A stretch of DNA of 64,000 nucleotides, from contig JAEZFW010000066.1 of the NCBI GenBank assembly GCA_023417315.1, positions 1-64,000 on the forward strand, written 5' to 3'. Position numbers and translations under genes: made by a program. The number at the start of each line of letters is the position of its first letter. Position 1 is the stretch's first letter. The notes under the pieces are model-generated. The model worked only from the letters and a program-made list of their open reading frames with translations. It had not been told where the DNA came from and made no database searches. This document shows, one piece after another, positions 16,430-24,272 of the stretch. The DNA is from Pseudomonadota bacterium (GTDB lineage: Bacteria > Pseudomonadota > Gammaproteobacteria > Steroidobacterales > Steroidobacteraceae).

Positions 16430-17493
16430 AACGTACCCTTCGTGCTCGGCAGCTCTGTGTCGGCGATGCGAATGGCTTGCCGTAACGTTCGGCCGACGCC
16501 CTTGAAGCACGCTTCGATCATGTGATGCGTGTTCTCTCCCGTCACCTGAATGTTGATCGATGCACCGAGTGTCTCCGCGAGCGAGCGGAAGAAGTGCGGC
16601 ACGAGCTCAGTCGGCAACTGACCGACCTGGTCGCGGCCGAACTTGCCTTCGAATACGAAATAGGGGCGACCGGACAAATCGATGGCGACCTGTGCAAGGG
16701 ACTCGTCCATCGGCAGCACGAATCCATAACGGTGAATCCCGCGCTTGTCTCCGAGTGCCTGCTTGAGCGCTTGTCCCAACGCCAACGCGCAATCCTCGAC
16801 TGTGTGGTGCTCGTCGATATGTAAGTCTCCCTTGCAGGCGAGCTGCAGAGAGAAGCCACCGTGCTTCGCAATTTGTTCCAGCATGTGATCGAAAAAACCG
16901 AGGCCAGTCGACACGTGGATGGGCGACTCACGATCCAAGTTCAACTCGATCTCAATGTCGGTTTCCTTCGTCTTGCGAGTCACGCGTGCGGTCCGAACGC
17001 TACGAGTGAGGCGCTCGGCGATCTGCAGCCAGTTAAGTCCCTGAGGACCGATTCGAAGTCCCTCGATGCCGATGTTCTTGGCCAGCTCCAGATCCGTCTC
17101 GCGATCGCCGATCACGAAGCTTGCCCGTTTGTCGATCGTTTCCGTGCGTAAGTACTCATCGAGCAATCCAAGCTTGGGCTTACGACAGCTGCATTCATCC
17201 TTCTCGAAGTGGGGGCAAATGAACTCGCGCTCGAATGTGATCCCCTGCGAGGAAAACAGTGTGCGCAGAAAGTCATGCGGTTCTTTGAAACTGGCCTCGG
17301 GAAAGCTCGCCGTGCCGAGCCCATCTTGGTTGCTGACCATGACGAACGTGTAGCCGGCATCTCGCAGCCGCAACAGCGCTGGGATGACCTCGGGTACGAG
17401 CTCGAGCTTCTGCAAGCTGTCGATCTGTTGATCCGGTGGCTCGACGATGAGCGTGCCGTCGCGATCGATGAACAGAACTTTCTTGGCGCTCAC
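16426..17493 (-). CDS. hisB: Histidinol-phosphatase / imidazoleglycerol-phosphate dehydratase
   Basis: This 355-residue bifunctional enzyme has an N-terminal HAD-type histidinol phosphatase (FIDRDGTLIVEPP, with zinc ligands in CPHFEKDECSCRKPK) and, from about residue 165, an imidazoleglycerol-phosphate dehydratase with the manganese-binding motifs DEHHTVED and ENTHHMIEACFK. The start is a GTG at 17493, overlapping the hisC stop as GTGA; this yields MSAKKVLFIDRDG, the normal family start. The fused form is typical of gammaproteobacteria. Confidence 0.96.
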   Translation of the reverse strand: MSAKKVLFIDRDGTLIVEPPDQQIDSLQKLELVPEVIPALLRLRDAGYTFVMVSNQDGLGTASFPEASFKEPHDFLRTLFSSQGITFEREFICPHFEKDECSCRKPKLGLLDEYLRTETIDKRASFVIGDRETDLELAKNIGIEGLRIGPQGLNWLQIAERLTRSVRTARVTRKTKETDIEIELNLDRESPIHVSTGLGFFDHMLEQIAKHGGFSLQLACKGDLHIDEHHTVEDCALALGQALKQALGDKRGIHRYGFVLPMDESLAQVAIDLSGRPYFVFEGKFGRDQVGQLPTELVPHFFRSLAETLGASINIQVTGENTHHMIEACFKGVGRTLRQAIRIADTELPSTKGTL

Positions 17494-18566
17494 GCTGCAG
17501 CCTCGCTTGCTTGTCGAACGCCTTTCAGCAGGCGATCGTTCTGTTCCGCGGTGCCGATCGTGATTCGCAGGCAGTTCGCCAACCCGGGTTGCGAGCGCGG
17601 ATCGCGGATGATGAGCCCTGCGGCGGTAGCGGCCCGCAGTACCTTGTCTGCATCGATGCACTCGACCAGCAAGAAGTTCGTTGCGCTCGGCCACACGCGC
17701 CGCACCAGCGATGTCTTCTGCAACTCGCTTTCCATTCGGGTTCGTTCCAAGAGCACCTTGCGAATGCGATCGCGCGCTTCCTGGCGATGCGACTCGTCAG
17801 TGAACTGAAGCACTGACTCGATCGTAGGCTGGGGCAAGGCGTACGGCGTGATCACGCGAGCGAGCAGCGAGACGATGTCTGCGTGCGCAAGTAAAGCGCC
17901 GCAGCGCGCGCCAGCAAGCGCGTACGCCTTCGAGAGCGTTCGCAACAGCACCAGATTCGGATAACTCGGTAACAGCGAGGCGACGCTCTCTGCTTCCGCG
18001 AATTCGATGTAGGCCTCGTCGACAACGACTAACGCCCGGTTCGTGAGCGTGCTGCACAAGCGCTCAATGGTCGATCGATTGACTAGATTGCCGGTCGGAT
18101 TGTTCGGTGAGCAGACGAACACGAGCTTGATACCTTCGCGCCATGTTGCGAGTACGCCTTCGATGTCGAATGCGAAGTTACGTTCTTTCAGCAACGGAAC
18201 TTCGATCACACCGGCACCTTGAATACGGGCAGACACCTTGTACATCCCGAACGTGGGAGGGCAGATCAGTACGCTATCCTTATCTGCTCTGCAGAAGCCG
18301 CGCACGAGCAGATCGATGCCCTCATCGCTGCCGCGTCCTGCCAGCACATTCTCGGGCGAGACGGCGTAGAGTTTGGCGAGATGATCGATGAGCTCGGCCG
18401 GTTGCGGCTCTGGGTAGCGATTCAGTCCCGCCAGAGTTCGATCGCCCGTCGCTCGCCACGGCATCTCGTTCGCATGCATGCGTTCGAGCGAAGGCTCCCA
18501 AGCAGCGTGCTGGTAAGGCTGCAGGGACAGAATGTCGGGACGTGCGAGCTCGAGGATCTTGTTCAT
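17490..18566 (-). CDS. hisC: Histidinol-phosphate aminotransferase
   Basis: HisC transfers the amino group of glutamate to imidazole acetol phosphate, using PLP. The 358-residue fold type I enzyme shows AGRGSDEGIDLL, CSPNNPTGN, VVDEAYIEFA and the PLP-lysine segment TLSKAYALAGARCG. The ATG at 18566 gives the family-like start MNKILELARPDILSLQPYQ; a longer open frame upstream runs into hisD and is not expected to be translated. It lies 10 bases after the hisD stop. Confidence 0.96.
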   Translation of the reverse strand: MNKILELARPDILSLQPYQHAAWEPSLERMHANEMPWRATGDRTLAGLNRYPEPQPAELIDHLAKLYAVSPENVLAGRGSDEGIDLLVRGFCRADKDSVLICPPTFGMYKVSARIQGAGVIEVPLLKERNFAFDIEGVLATWREGIKLVFVCSPNNPTGNLVNRSTIERLCSTLTNRALVVVDEAYIEFAEAESVASLLPSYPNLVLLRTLSKAYALAGARCGALLAHADIVSLLARVITPYALPQPTIESVLQFTDESHRQEARDRIRKVLLERTRMESELQKTSLVRRVWPSATNFLLVECIDADKVLRAATAAGLIIRDPRSQPGLANCLRITIGTAEQNDRLLKGVRQASEAAA

Positions 18567-18576
18567 GATTTCGCCC

Positions 18577-19887
18577 TCAGCCTCGCGCCAGATGCGCGAG
18601 ACGAACCTGCACGGCGTTGGCATGCGCATCGAGGCCCTCGAGCGCGGCGATACTGATCGCAGTGGGCCCGAGATCCTGAAGGCCAGCAGGGGTGAGCTCC
18701 TGAACGGTGATGCGCTTCATGAAGTCAGCCAGTGACAAACCACTGTAGGCGCGAGCGAATCCATAGGTCGGTAAGACATGATTCGTACCGCTGCAGTAGT
18801 CGCCCATGGTTTCTGGCGTCCAATAGCCCAGAAACACGGACCCTGCATTGCGGACGTGTTCGAGCCACCGACGTGCCTCCGTGACTTGCACGATCAGGTG
18901 CTCAGGCGCATAGGCGTTACTCACCTCGAATGCTTGCTCGATCGTGTCGACGATAAAAATGCGACTGTGATCGATCGACGCACGCAACGTGTCCTCTCGG
19001 CCCAGACGTCGCATCTGCTGTTCTATTTCCTCTGCGACCGCTTGCGCCAAACCCTCCGAGGTCGTGACGAATACGACCTGCGCATCGTTGCTGTGCTCGG
19101 CCTGTGCGAGCAGATCGGCGGCGATGAATTCGGGCCTCGCGGAATCATCGGCGATCACGAGTACTTCGGAAGGGCCCGCCGGCAAGTCCAGCGCGGCACC
19201 GTCAGGATCATTCGCGCACAACAGCTTCGCTGCCGTCACCCATGAACTTCCTGGCCCGAAGATCTTGTCCACCTTCGGCACGCTCTGCGTCGCGTACGCC
19301 ATGGCGGCGATCGCTTGCGCACCTCCCACCTTGAAGACGCGGTTCACATCACACAACTTCGCTGCAACCAATACAGCCGGGTCCGCGGTGCCGTCCTTTC
19401 TGGGCGGCGTGCACAAGATCCGTGTCGGGCATCCCGCAATGGACGCTGGCACGGCCGTCATGATTGCGGCGGAGGGAAGCGGCGCGACGCCCGCCGGAAC
19501 ATAGAGCCCTACTGCATCGATCGGCCTGAAATGCCGTTCGCACACCACCCCTGGCGAGGTTTCCAGCCTGAGAGTCGGTGCGATCTGCGCCTCGTGGAAC
19601 GTGCGAACGTTATCGATCGCTCGCTGTAGAGCCGCCACCTGCACGTCGTTCAATGCACGTTGCGCGTTGTCGTACTCGCGCGGCTGCACTTCGAGCTCAT
19701 CGAGCGCTGCTCCATCGAAGCGCCGTGCGTAGTCGTACAACGCGTCGTCGCCACGCGCACGAACGTCGTCGATGATTGCGCGCACGCGCCGCTGCAACTC
19801 GTCCGCGTTCGACTGCGCAGGCCGACGCAGAGCGGTACGGCGCTCCTCGAGCGAGAGCTGAGACCAACGAAGCAGAGGGAGCGTCAT
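18577..19887 (-). CDS. hisD: Histidinol dehydrogenase
   Basis: HisD oxidises L-histidinol to histidine in two NAD-dependent steps and needs zinc. The 436-residue protein contains the family segments GLYVPAGVAPLPSAAIMTAVPA, KVGGAQAIAAMAYAT, FGPGSSWVTAAK and DLPAGPSEVLVIAD, and a C-terminal FLGYWTPETMGDYCSGTNHVLPT with conserved zinc and substrate ligands. Length is normal. It overlaps the hisG stop by four bases. Confidence 0.97.
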   Translation of the reverse strand: MTLPLLRWSQLSLEERRTALRRPAQSNADELQRRVRAIIDDVRARGDDALYDYARRFDGAALDELEVQPREYDNAQRALNDVQVAALQRAIDNVRTFHEAQIAPTLRLETSPGVVCERHFRPIDAVGLYVPAGVAPLPSAAIMTAVPASIAGCPTRILCTPPRKDGTADPAVLVAAKLCDVNRVFKVGGAQAIAAMAYATQSVPKVDKIFGPGSSWVTAAKLLCANDPDGAALDLPAGPSEVLVIADDSARPEFIAADLLAQAEHSNDAQVVFVTTSEGLAQAVAEEIEQQMRRLGREDTLRASIDHSRIFIVDTIEQAFEVSNAYAPEHLIVQVTEARRWLEHVRNAGSVFLGYWTPETMGDYCSGTNHVLPTYGFARAYSGLSLADFMKRITVQELTPAGLQDLGPTAISIAALEGLDAHANAVQVRLAHLARG

Positions 19888-20786
19888 GCCATCATCTTCT
19901 CGACAGGGAGCACGAGGATCGCGCTTGCGCCGGCGCCCTTGAGACTCTCGAGCGTCTCCCAGAACACATTCTCTCGGCAGACCGCGTGAACGGCGACTTT
20001 GTCCGTGCTGCCTTCGAGCGGCATGATCGTCGGCGCCTCGCTTCCGGGCAGCAGCTTGCGGATCTCGGCAAGCTTCGCGCGCGGCGCGTGCAACATGATG
20101 TACTTGCTCTCCTTGACTTGCTGCACGCCGTCGATGCGCAGCGACAAGCGCCGGATCCAGTCCTGTTTTTCCTCCGGAACCGGAACTGGCGTGCTAATGA
20201 TCGCCGCCTGACTTTCGAGAATCGTCTCTGCCTCCCATAGATGATTCGCGACGAGCGTCGAGCCCGTCGACACCAGGTCGCAAATGAAATCAGCACGCCC
20301 GAGACGAGGCGCAATTTCCACCGCGCCGGAGAGCGTCACGATATCGGCTTGCACGTCGTTCTCACGCAAATAGCGGCCGAGGATGTTCGGATACGTCGTG
20401 GCGATGCGTTTGCCGCGAAGCGATCTCACGTCTTGGTACTCGATGCCTTCGGGCACAGCGATCGAGAGACGGCAGCGACCATAATCGAGCGTCATCAGTT
20501 GTTCGAAGAGAGGCGACACGCCACGGGCCTGGAACGCAAGTCGCTTCTCCTCGATGACATTCATACCCACGATCCCTAGATCGCAGACGTCCTGTTGTAC
20601 GAGATCTGGGATGTCATCGTCACGAACGAAGAGGACATCGAGTGGCATGTTCTCGCCGTAACACATCAGCTGGTCTTTACCGCGGCTGTACTTCAGCCCA
20701 CACCGCACGAGCAGATCGAGCGAGTTGTCCGTCAGACGGCCGGATTTTTGGAGCGCAACTTTGAGTCGCGTGGCTTTGTCGATCAT
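19884..20786 (-). CDS. hisG: ATP phosphoribosyltransferase (long form)
   Basis: HisG starts histidine synthesis by joining ATP and PRPP and is usually inhibited by histidine. At 300 residues this is the long form, with a C-terminal ACT-like domain (about residues 225-300), so no HisZ partner is needed. Family segments include LKVALQKSGRL, DLGIVGMNV, IATTYPNILGRYL and DLVSTGSTLVANHL. The ATG at 20786 is chosen; the frame stays open upstream through the neighbouring gene. It follows the TrpR-like hisR gene by 44 bases in the same direction. Confidence 0.96.
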   Translation of the reverse strand: MIDKATRLKVALQKSGRLTDNSLDLLVRCGLKYSRGKDQLMCYGENMPLDVLFVRDDDIPDLVQQDVCDLGIVGMNVIEEKRLAFQARGVSPLFEQLMTLDYGRCRLSIAVPEGIEYQDVRSLRGKRIATTYPNILGRYLRENDVQADIVTLSGAVEIAPRLGRADFICDLVSTGSTLVANHLWEAETILESQAAIISTPVPVPEEKQDWIRRLSLRIDGVQQVKESKYIMLHAPRAKLAEIRKLLPGSEAPTIMPLEGSTDKVAVHAVCRENVFWETLESLKGAGASAILVLPVEKMMA

Positions 20787-20830
20787 GTGAGACGTACGCC
20801 GTGAGTTTGATGTGTGATAGTGAGCCGCGG

Positions 20831-21151
20831 TTAGCTGCCGGGACGCACTTCCTTCGTGCGGTGTGCAGCCAATGTGTAGCCGCCATTGCCATTGGTGAGA
20901 TAGCGCGCCACACGACCGATCGTCGTAACGCTCACACCGGTTTGCTTGTGGATCTCGCGATAGGGGACACCCTGCTGCAGCAAACCCACTACCGCCCAAC
21001 GGTCCGCAAGTGCCTGCAGCTCGGCCGGTGTGCACAGGTCACGAAAGAAGGCGCGACATTCGTCCACCGTGCGCAGTGTCAGGATCGCAGCGAATAGGGC
21101 TCGCTCCGCCAGCGCCTCCTGGCGCGGCGTCAGAGCGCGGTGTTCTTTCAT
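20831..21151 (-). CDS. hisR: TrpR/YerC-family repressor at head of his operon
   Basis: The 106-residue protein matches the TrpR superfamily (YerC/YecD branch): the N-terminal RALTPRQEALAERALFAAILTLRTVDEC helices, then LCTPAELQALADRWAVVGLLQQG and the helix-turn-helix VPYREIHKQTGVSVTTIGRVARYL. As the first gene of the his operon it is likely a histidine-responsive repressor of that operon; TrpR-type HisR regulators have been proposed for Xanthomonadales by comparative genomics. The symbol rests on that inference, not on a measured function. A TrpR-like operator lies 22 bases upstream of its start. Confidence 0.8.
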   Translation of the reverse strand: MKEHRALTPRQEALAERALFAAILTLRTVDECRAFFRDLCTPAELQALADRWAVVGLLQQGVPYREIHKQTGVSVTTIGRVARYLTNGNGGYTLAAHRTKEVRPGS

Positions 21152-21172
21152 AGGGCGAGCTGTGTAATAACG

Positions 21173-21190
21173 TACTAGTGTAGTAATACA
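21173..21190. promoter_or_regulatory. TrpR-type operator before the his operon
   Basis: GTACTAGTGTAGTAATAC matches the E. coli TrpR consensus GTACTAGTTAACTAGTAC at 14 of 18 positions, including the whole first half-site. It lies 22 bases upstream of the TrpR-like gene. On the minus strand a TTGACC -35-like box followed by TATTAA/TAATGT places the transcription start on or near this site, fitting repression. Confidence 0.65.
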
Positions 21191-21300
21191 TTAATACAAG
21201 ATGCCCTCAACGGTCAAACCAGGTCATCACAGGAAGGAAAGGGTGGGACAACCGCGGCATGCGATTGCGTGCCGGACCGCCGCATCATAGACTCACCTTC

Positions 21301-21413
21301 GCTCATCGAGACCGGCTGAGGGTCAGGCCCTTTGAAGCCGGGGCAACCGTCGAAGCTCACCCCTTCGAAAAGGTGCCAACTCCTGCGGCCGGTTCACCGA
21401 CCGACAGATGAGT
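21301..21413 (+). ncRNA. SAM-I riboswitch aptamer (S box)
   Basis: The sequence contains the conserved SAM-I core GAGGGTCAGGCCC, TGAAGCC and GGGGCAACC, followed by a P3/P4 region with AAGGTGCCAACTCCTGCGG. The P1 helix pairs CTCATC (21302-21307) with GATGAG (21407-21412). It lies just before metX-metB, the expected target of SAM feedback in methionine synthesis. When SAM is bound, P1 is stabilised and expression falls. Confidence 0.95.
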
Positions 21414-21415
21414 TA

Positions 21416-21529
21416 CCGTGTAATCCCTGTCGCCAACGGTAGGGAATAGGGCACGGCGAACTCCTCACTACGGGACTCCGTAGGGTTTCTGCGATGCGCA
21501 AACCCTTGATCCGGAAAGCTAATCCGGAT
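21416..21529 (+). promoter_or_regulatory. Probable expression platform of the SAM riboswitch
   Basis: Four possible hairpins follow the aptamer: 21416-21456 (CCGTG/CACGG with ATCCCT/AGGGAAT inside), 21468-21483 (CTACGG/CCGTAG, then GGTTTCT), 21482-21506 (AGGGTTT/AAACCCT, enclosing the ATG at 21494) and 21509-21529 (ATCCGGA/TCCGGAT), the last just before the GGAG that serves an ATG at 21551. The second and third share bases and exclude each other. No long T-run is present, so control may be by translation as well as termination. Confidence 0.55.
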
Positions 21530-21550
21530 TTCGTACGGAGTGTCGAATCG

Positions 21551-22582
21551 ATGACCTTATTTCCAGATGCTGCGCACGAGGCGCTCGCACCGCTTGCGGG
21601 CAGCGAGCTCGCGTCTAGCGAGGGCATCCTGACTCTGGAGACTGACCTCGACCTTCATTTTGGAGGCGCACTGAGCAGTGTACGCGTCGCTTGGCGTATC
21701 GTCGGCGCGCCCGGTGCGCCAGTGGTGGCCGCGCTCGGCGGAATCTCAGCGGGTCGATATGTGACCACAGACAGCGCCAACAAGGGATGGTGGTCAGAAA
21801 TCGCAGGCTACGGGTCGGCGCTCGACGCCGCGCGATTTCAGATTCTCGGCATCGATTTCCTCGGCGGGAGCGGCGCTACGACCGGTCCCATATCAGGACA
21901 ATCCGATTTCCCCTCGGTAAGCGCCTACGATCAGGCAGAGTTGCTTCGGCGCGTTCAGCAACATCTTGGGATCTCTCGTCTGCACGCCATCGTCGGTGCC
22001 TCCTACGGCGGCATGGTTGCCCTGGCGTTCGGCGAACGATGGCCGCAGCTTGTCGAGCGGATCGTCTCGATCAGCGCCGCGGATCGCGCGCACCCTATGT
22101 CGACAGCATGGCGCAGCGTGCAACGGGCGATGGTGCGTTACGCCGTCTCGAAGAACGATGGTGCGGAAGGGCTGCGCTTGGCTCGTGCGCTCGCGATGGC
22201 GACATACCGCAGTCCGCGCGAGTTTGCGGAACGTTTCTCCGCAGCACCAACGCAAGCCGACGGCCGCTTTTCCTTTCCGGTCGAGCGCTATCTGCTCGCC
22301 CGAGGGGACGCGTACGCGAGCAGCTATCTTCCCGAGGCTTTCCTTTGTCTATCGGAATCGATCGATCTACATCAAGTGGATCCCGCGAAGATTCACGTGC
22401 CGACCATATTGGTGGCGGTCAAAGAGGATCAACTGGTGCCGATAGATGACATGCGGGCCTTGCGCGAGCGGCTCGCAGGATCGGTGCAACTCTTCGAGCT
22501 TTCTTCCTTGTACGGGCACGATGCGTTCTTGAAAGAGGCAGACGCGCTGCGTGCGATCTTCAGTCAAGTTCTAAGCGACTAG
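21551..22582 (+). CDS. metX: Homoserine O-acyltransferase, MetX type
   Basis: MetX-type alpha/beta hydrolase that acylates homoserine; with a cystathionine gamma-synthase directly downstream, the acyl donor is probably succinyl-CoA, as in many gammaproteobacterial MetX proteins. The nucleophile serine lies in VGASYGGMVALAF, the aspartate in VKEDQLVPIDD and the histidine in YGHDAFLKE. I prefer the ATG at 21551, preceded by GGAG at 10 bases; an in-frame ATG at 21494 would add 19 residues and sits inside a leader hairpin. The product has 343 residues. The SAM-I riboswitch upstream gives feedback control by SAM. Confidence 0.9.
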   Translation: MTLFPDAAHEALAPLAGSELASSEGILTLETDLDLHFGGALSSVRVAWRIVGAPGAPVVAALGGISAGRYVTTDSANKGWWSEIAGYGSALDAARFQILGIDFLGGSGATTGPISGQSDFPSVSAYDQAELLRRVQQHLGISRLHAIVGASYGGMVALAFGERWPQLVERIVSISAADRAHPMSTAWRSVQRAMVRYAVSKNDGAEGLRLARALAMATYRSPREFAERFSAAPTQADGRFSFPVERYLLARGDAYASSYLPEAFLCLSESIDLHQVDPAKIHVPTILVAVKEDQLVPIDDMRALRERLAGSVQLFELSSLYGHDAFLKEADALRAIFSQVLSD

Positions 22583-22593
22583 GTACTCGCACA

Positions 22594-23769
22594 ATGAGCG
22601 AATCGCAAGCTGCTCCCACACTCGCTGTCCGCGCAGCACTCGAATCGGATACGCAACACGGCGCCGTCGTCCCACCCATTCATCTCACCTCGACCTACGC
22701 ATTCACCGGATTCGGCGAGAAGCGCTGCTACGACTACACGCGTTCGGGCAACCCGACTCGCGATGCACTCGCAGAGGCGATCTCCGCACTCGAAGGGGGC
22801 GCCGGCGGCGTGGTGACGGCGTCCGGAATGGCCGCAGTGTCTCTAGTCACGCACCTGCTCAACGCCGACGATCTCTTGGTTGCGCCTCATGACTGCTATG
22901 GCGGCAGCTATCGCTTATTCGCGGGTCTGGCACGGCGGCGAGCGCTCAGAGTCGAGTTCGTCGATCAAACAGATCCCAAGGCATTCGAGCGGGCACTCGC
23001 GCTCGGACCCAAGCTCGTTTGGGTGGAGACGCCGAGTAATCCGTTACTGCGCATCGTCGATATCGCAGCCGTAGCCAGAGCTGCCCATGACGTTGGCGCT
23101 CTATTGCTCGTGGATAACACTTTCCTATCGCCCGGTTGGCAGCGTCCGCTCGCACTCGGCGCGGATCTCGTGCTGCACTCCACGACAAAGTACTTGAATG
23201 GCCACAGCGACGTTGTTGGCGGCGCGGTCGTATCGCAGACCAAAGAATTGCATGAGCAGCTGACATGGTGGGCGAACTGCATCGGCGTGACTGGTGCTCC
23301 ATTCGACAGCTATCTAACGCTGCGCGGCTTGCGAACGTTGTATGCGCGTTTGAACGTGCATGGCGAGAATTCGGCCGCGGTCGCTGAGCTGCTTTCGCGC
23401 CATCCTGCCGTTCGACATGTCTACTATCCCGGTCTGCCGACGCATCCTCAACATGCGCTCGCGCGCAGCCAGCAAGCTGGCTTTGGCGCGATGGTGAGCT
23501 TCGAGATCGAAGGCGGAACTGCGAATGTCTGCGCATTCCTAAAAGGACTACGCTGCTTCTCGTTGGCTGAATCGCTCGGCGGTGTCGAAAGTCTGGTGGC
23601 GCATCCGGCGACGATGACTCACGCCGCAATGGATGCAGAAGCGAGACGCCGAGCAGGCATTTCGGATACACTCCTACGCCTGTCGATTGGCATCGAAGCA
23701 AAAGAAGATCTGATTGCCGATCTCTCAGCGGCACTCGAGCGGGCAGCGAGTGTGCGTGAAGCGCGTTGA
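22594..23769 (+). CDS. metB: Cystathionine gamma-synthase
   Basis: This 391-residue PLP enzyme of the Cys/Met metabolism family joins O-succinylhomoserine and cysteine to cystathionine. It has YDYTRSGNPTRDALAEAISALEGG, the aspartate segment LLVDNTFLSPGWQRPL and the PLP lysine in HSTTKYLNGHSDVVGG (about K199). The C-terminal SLGGVESLVAHPATMTHA is typical. A direct-sulfhydrylation activity cannot be ruled out by sequence. It lies 11 bases after metX, so both genes fall under the riboswitch. It converges with the leu operon. Confidence 0.9.
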   Translation: MSESQAAPTLAVRAALESDTQHGAVVPPIHLTSTYAFTGFGEKRCYDYTRSGNPTRDALAEAISALEGGAGGVVTASGMAAVSLVTHLLNADDLLVAPHDCYGGSYRLFAGLARRRALRVEFVDQTDPKAFERALALGPKLVWVETPSNPLLRIVDIAAVARAAHDVGALLLVDNTFLSPGWQRPLALGADLVLHSTTKYLNGHSDVVGGAVVSQTKELHEQLTWWANCIGVTGAPFDSYLTLRGLRTLYARLNVHGENSAAVAELLSRHPAVRHVYYPGLPTHPQHALARSQQAGFGAMVSFEIEGGTANVCAFLKGLRCFSLAESLGGVESLVAHPATMTHAAMDAEARRRAGISDTLLRLSIGIEAKEDLIADLSAALERAASVREAR

Positions 23770-23820
23770 GAAAAGAAAGAACCAACAGATGAGAACTCTC
23801 GCAAAGCCGACGATCTAGAA

Positions 23821-23974
23821 TCGTCGTCCTCGCGGAGGCGAGGAACCATCTGACAACCTGATTGCGGATCGGAAACAGATAGATAAACAGATGGAAGCTG
23901 GATCACAGAAGTGATCAGCAAATCCGTTAGACAAAAGAATGAAAGATGGATCCTCGCCGACGCGAGGACGACGG
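23821..23974. repeat. 31-bp inverted repeat pair between metB and the leu operon
   Basis: The left arm (23821-23851) and right arm (23944-23974) are reverse complements with about five mismatches. Each arm itself contains a small palindrome (CCTCGC...GCGAGG) followed by CCATCT, like dispersed REP-type elements. The 92-base loop contains further CAGAT and GATC repeats and a partial second inverted segment, but no gene. The right arm abuts the T-run of the terminator at 23976. Confidence 0.8.
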
Positions 23975-23975
23975 C

Positions 23976-24005
23976 AAAAAAAAGGCCGACCCAAGGGTCG
24001 GCCTC
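23976..24005 (-). terminator. Strong intrinsic terminator
   Basis: On the minus strand GGCCGACCC and GGGTCGGCC pair around a TT loop region (23984-24003) and are followed by eight T (complement of A at 23976-23983). It ends transcription from the leuB side and from the candidate small RNA. Confidence 0.95.
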
Positions 24006-24175
24006 GATGTGGCAACTTAGAACTTCGGTCGTGGTGATGACGGCGGGGCCGACACCAACCGTGGGGACTAACCCGACACGAGCCCTGTTTCCACCAAAGA
24101 CACCTCGACCGTAGTGGTCGAGACATGGAGATTTGCCCGAAGGCTGAAGCGGCGGGGGAGATCGATCCCGTCGCG
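23976..24175 (-). ncRNA. Candidate ~200-nt small RNA with intrinsic terminator
   Basis: On the minus strand a -10-like TATGAT (24187-24182) would start RNA near 24175. The RNA would contain a perfect 7-bp hairpin at 24104-24122 (CTCGACC/GGTCGAG), several C-rich unpaired patches (CCCCC, CCCC, CCCC) and end at a strong terminator. No convincing coding frame is present. It lies 98 bases after leuB and is followed by no minus-strand gene, so it is not a leader. Either it is an independent sRNA or the 3' tail of the leu operon. I cannot assign it to a known family. Confidence 0.55.
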
Positions 24176-24272
24176 TGACAGATCATAACCGGGTTTGCCG
24201 GGAATGTGGGCAAGAATTCTGGGGCTAGACAACACCCCAAACTAAGCCCTTATCAATCAGGCACTTACGAAA

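Noticed and set aside
23815..24240. 141-codon frame through the metB-leuB spacer
   Set aside because: It crosses a strong intrinsic terminator and both repeat arms, so it cannot be a normal gene; the region is better read as non-coding.
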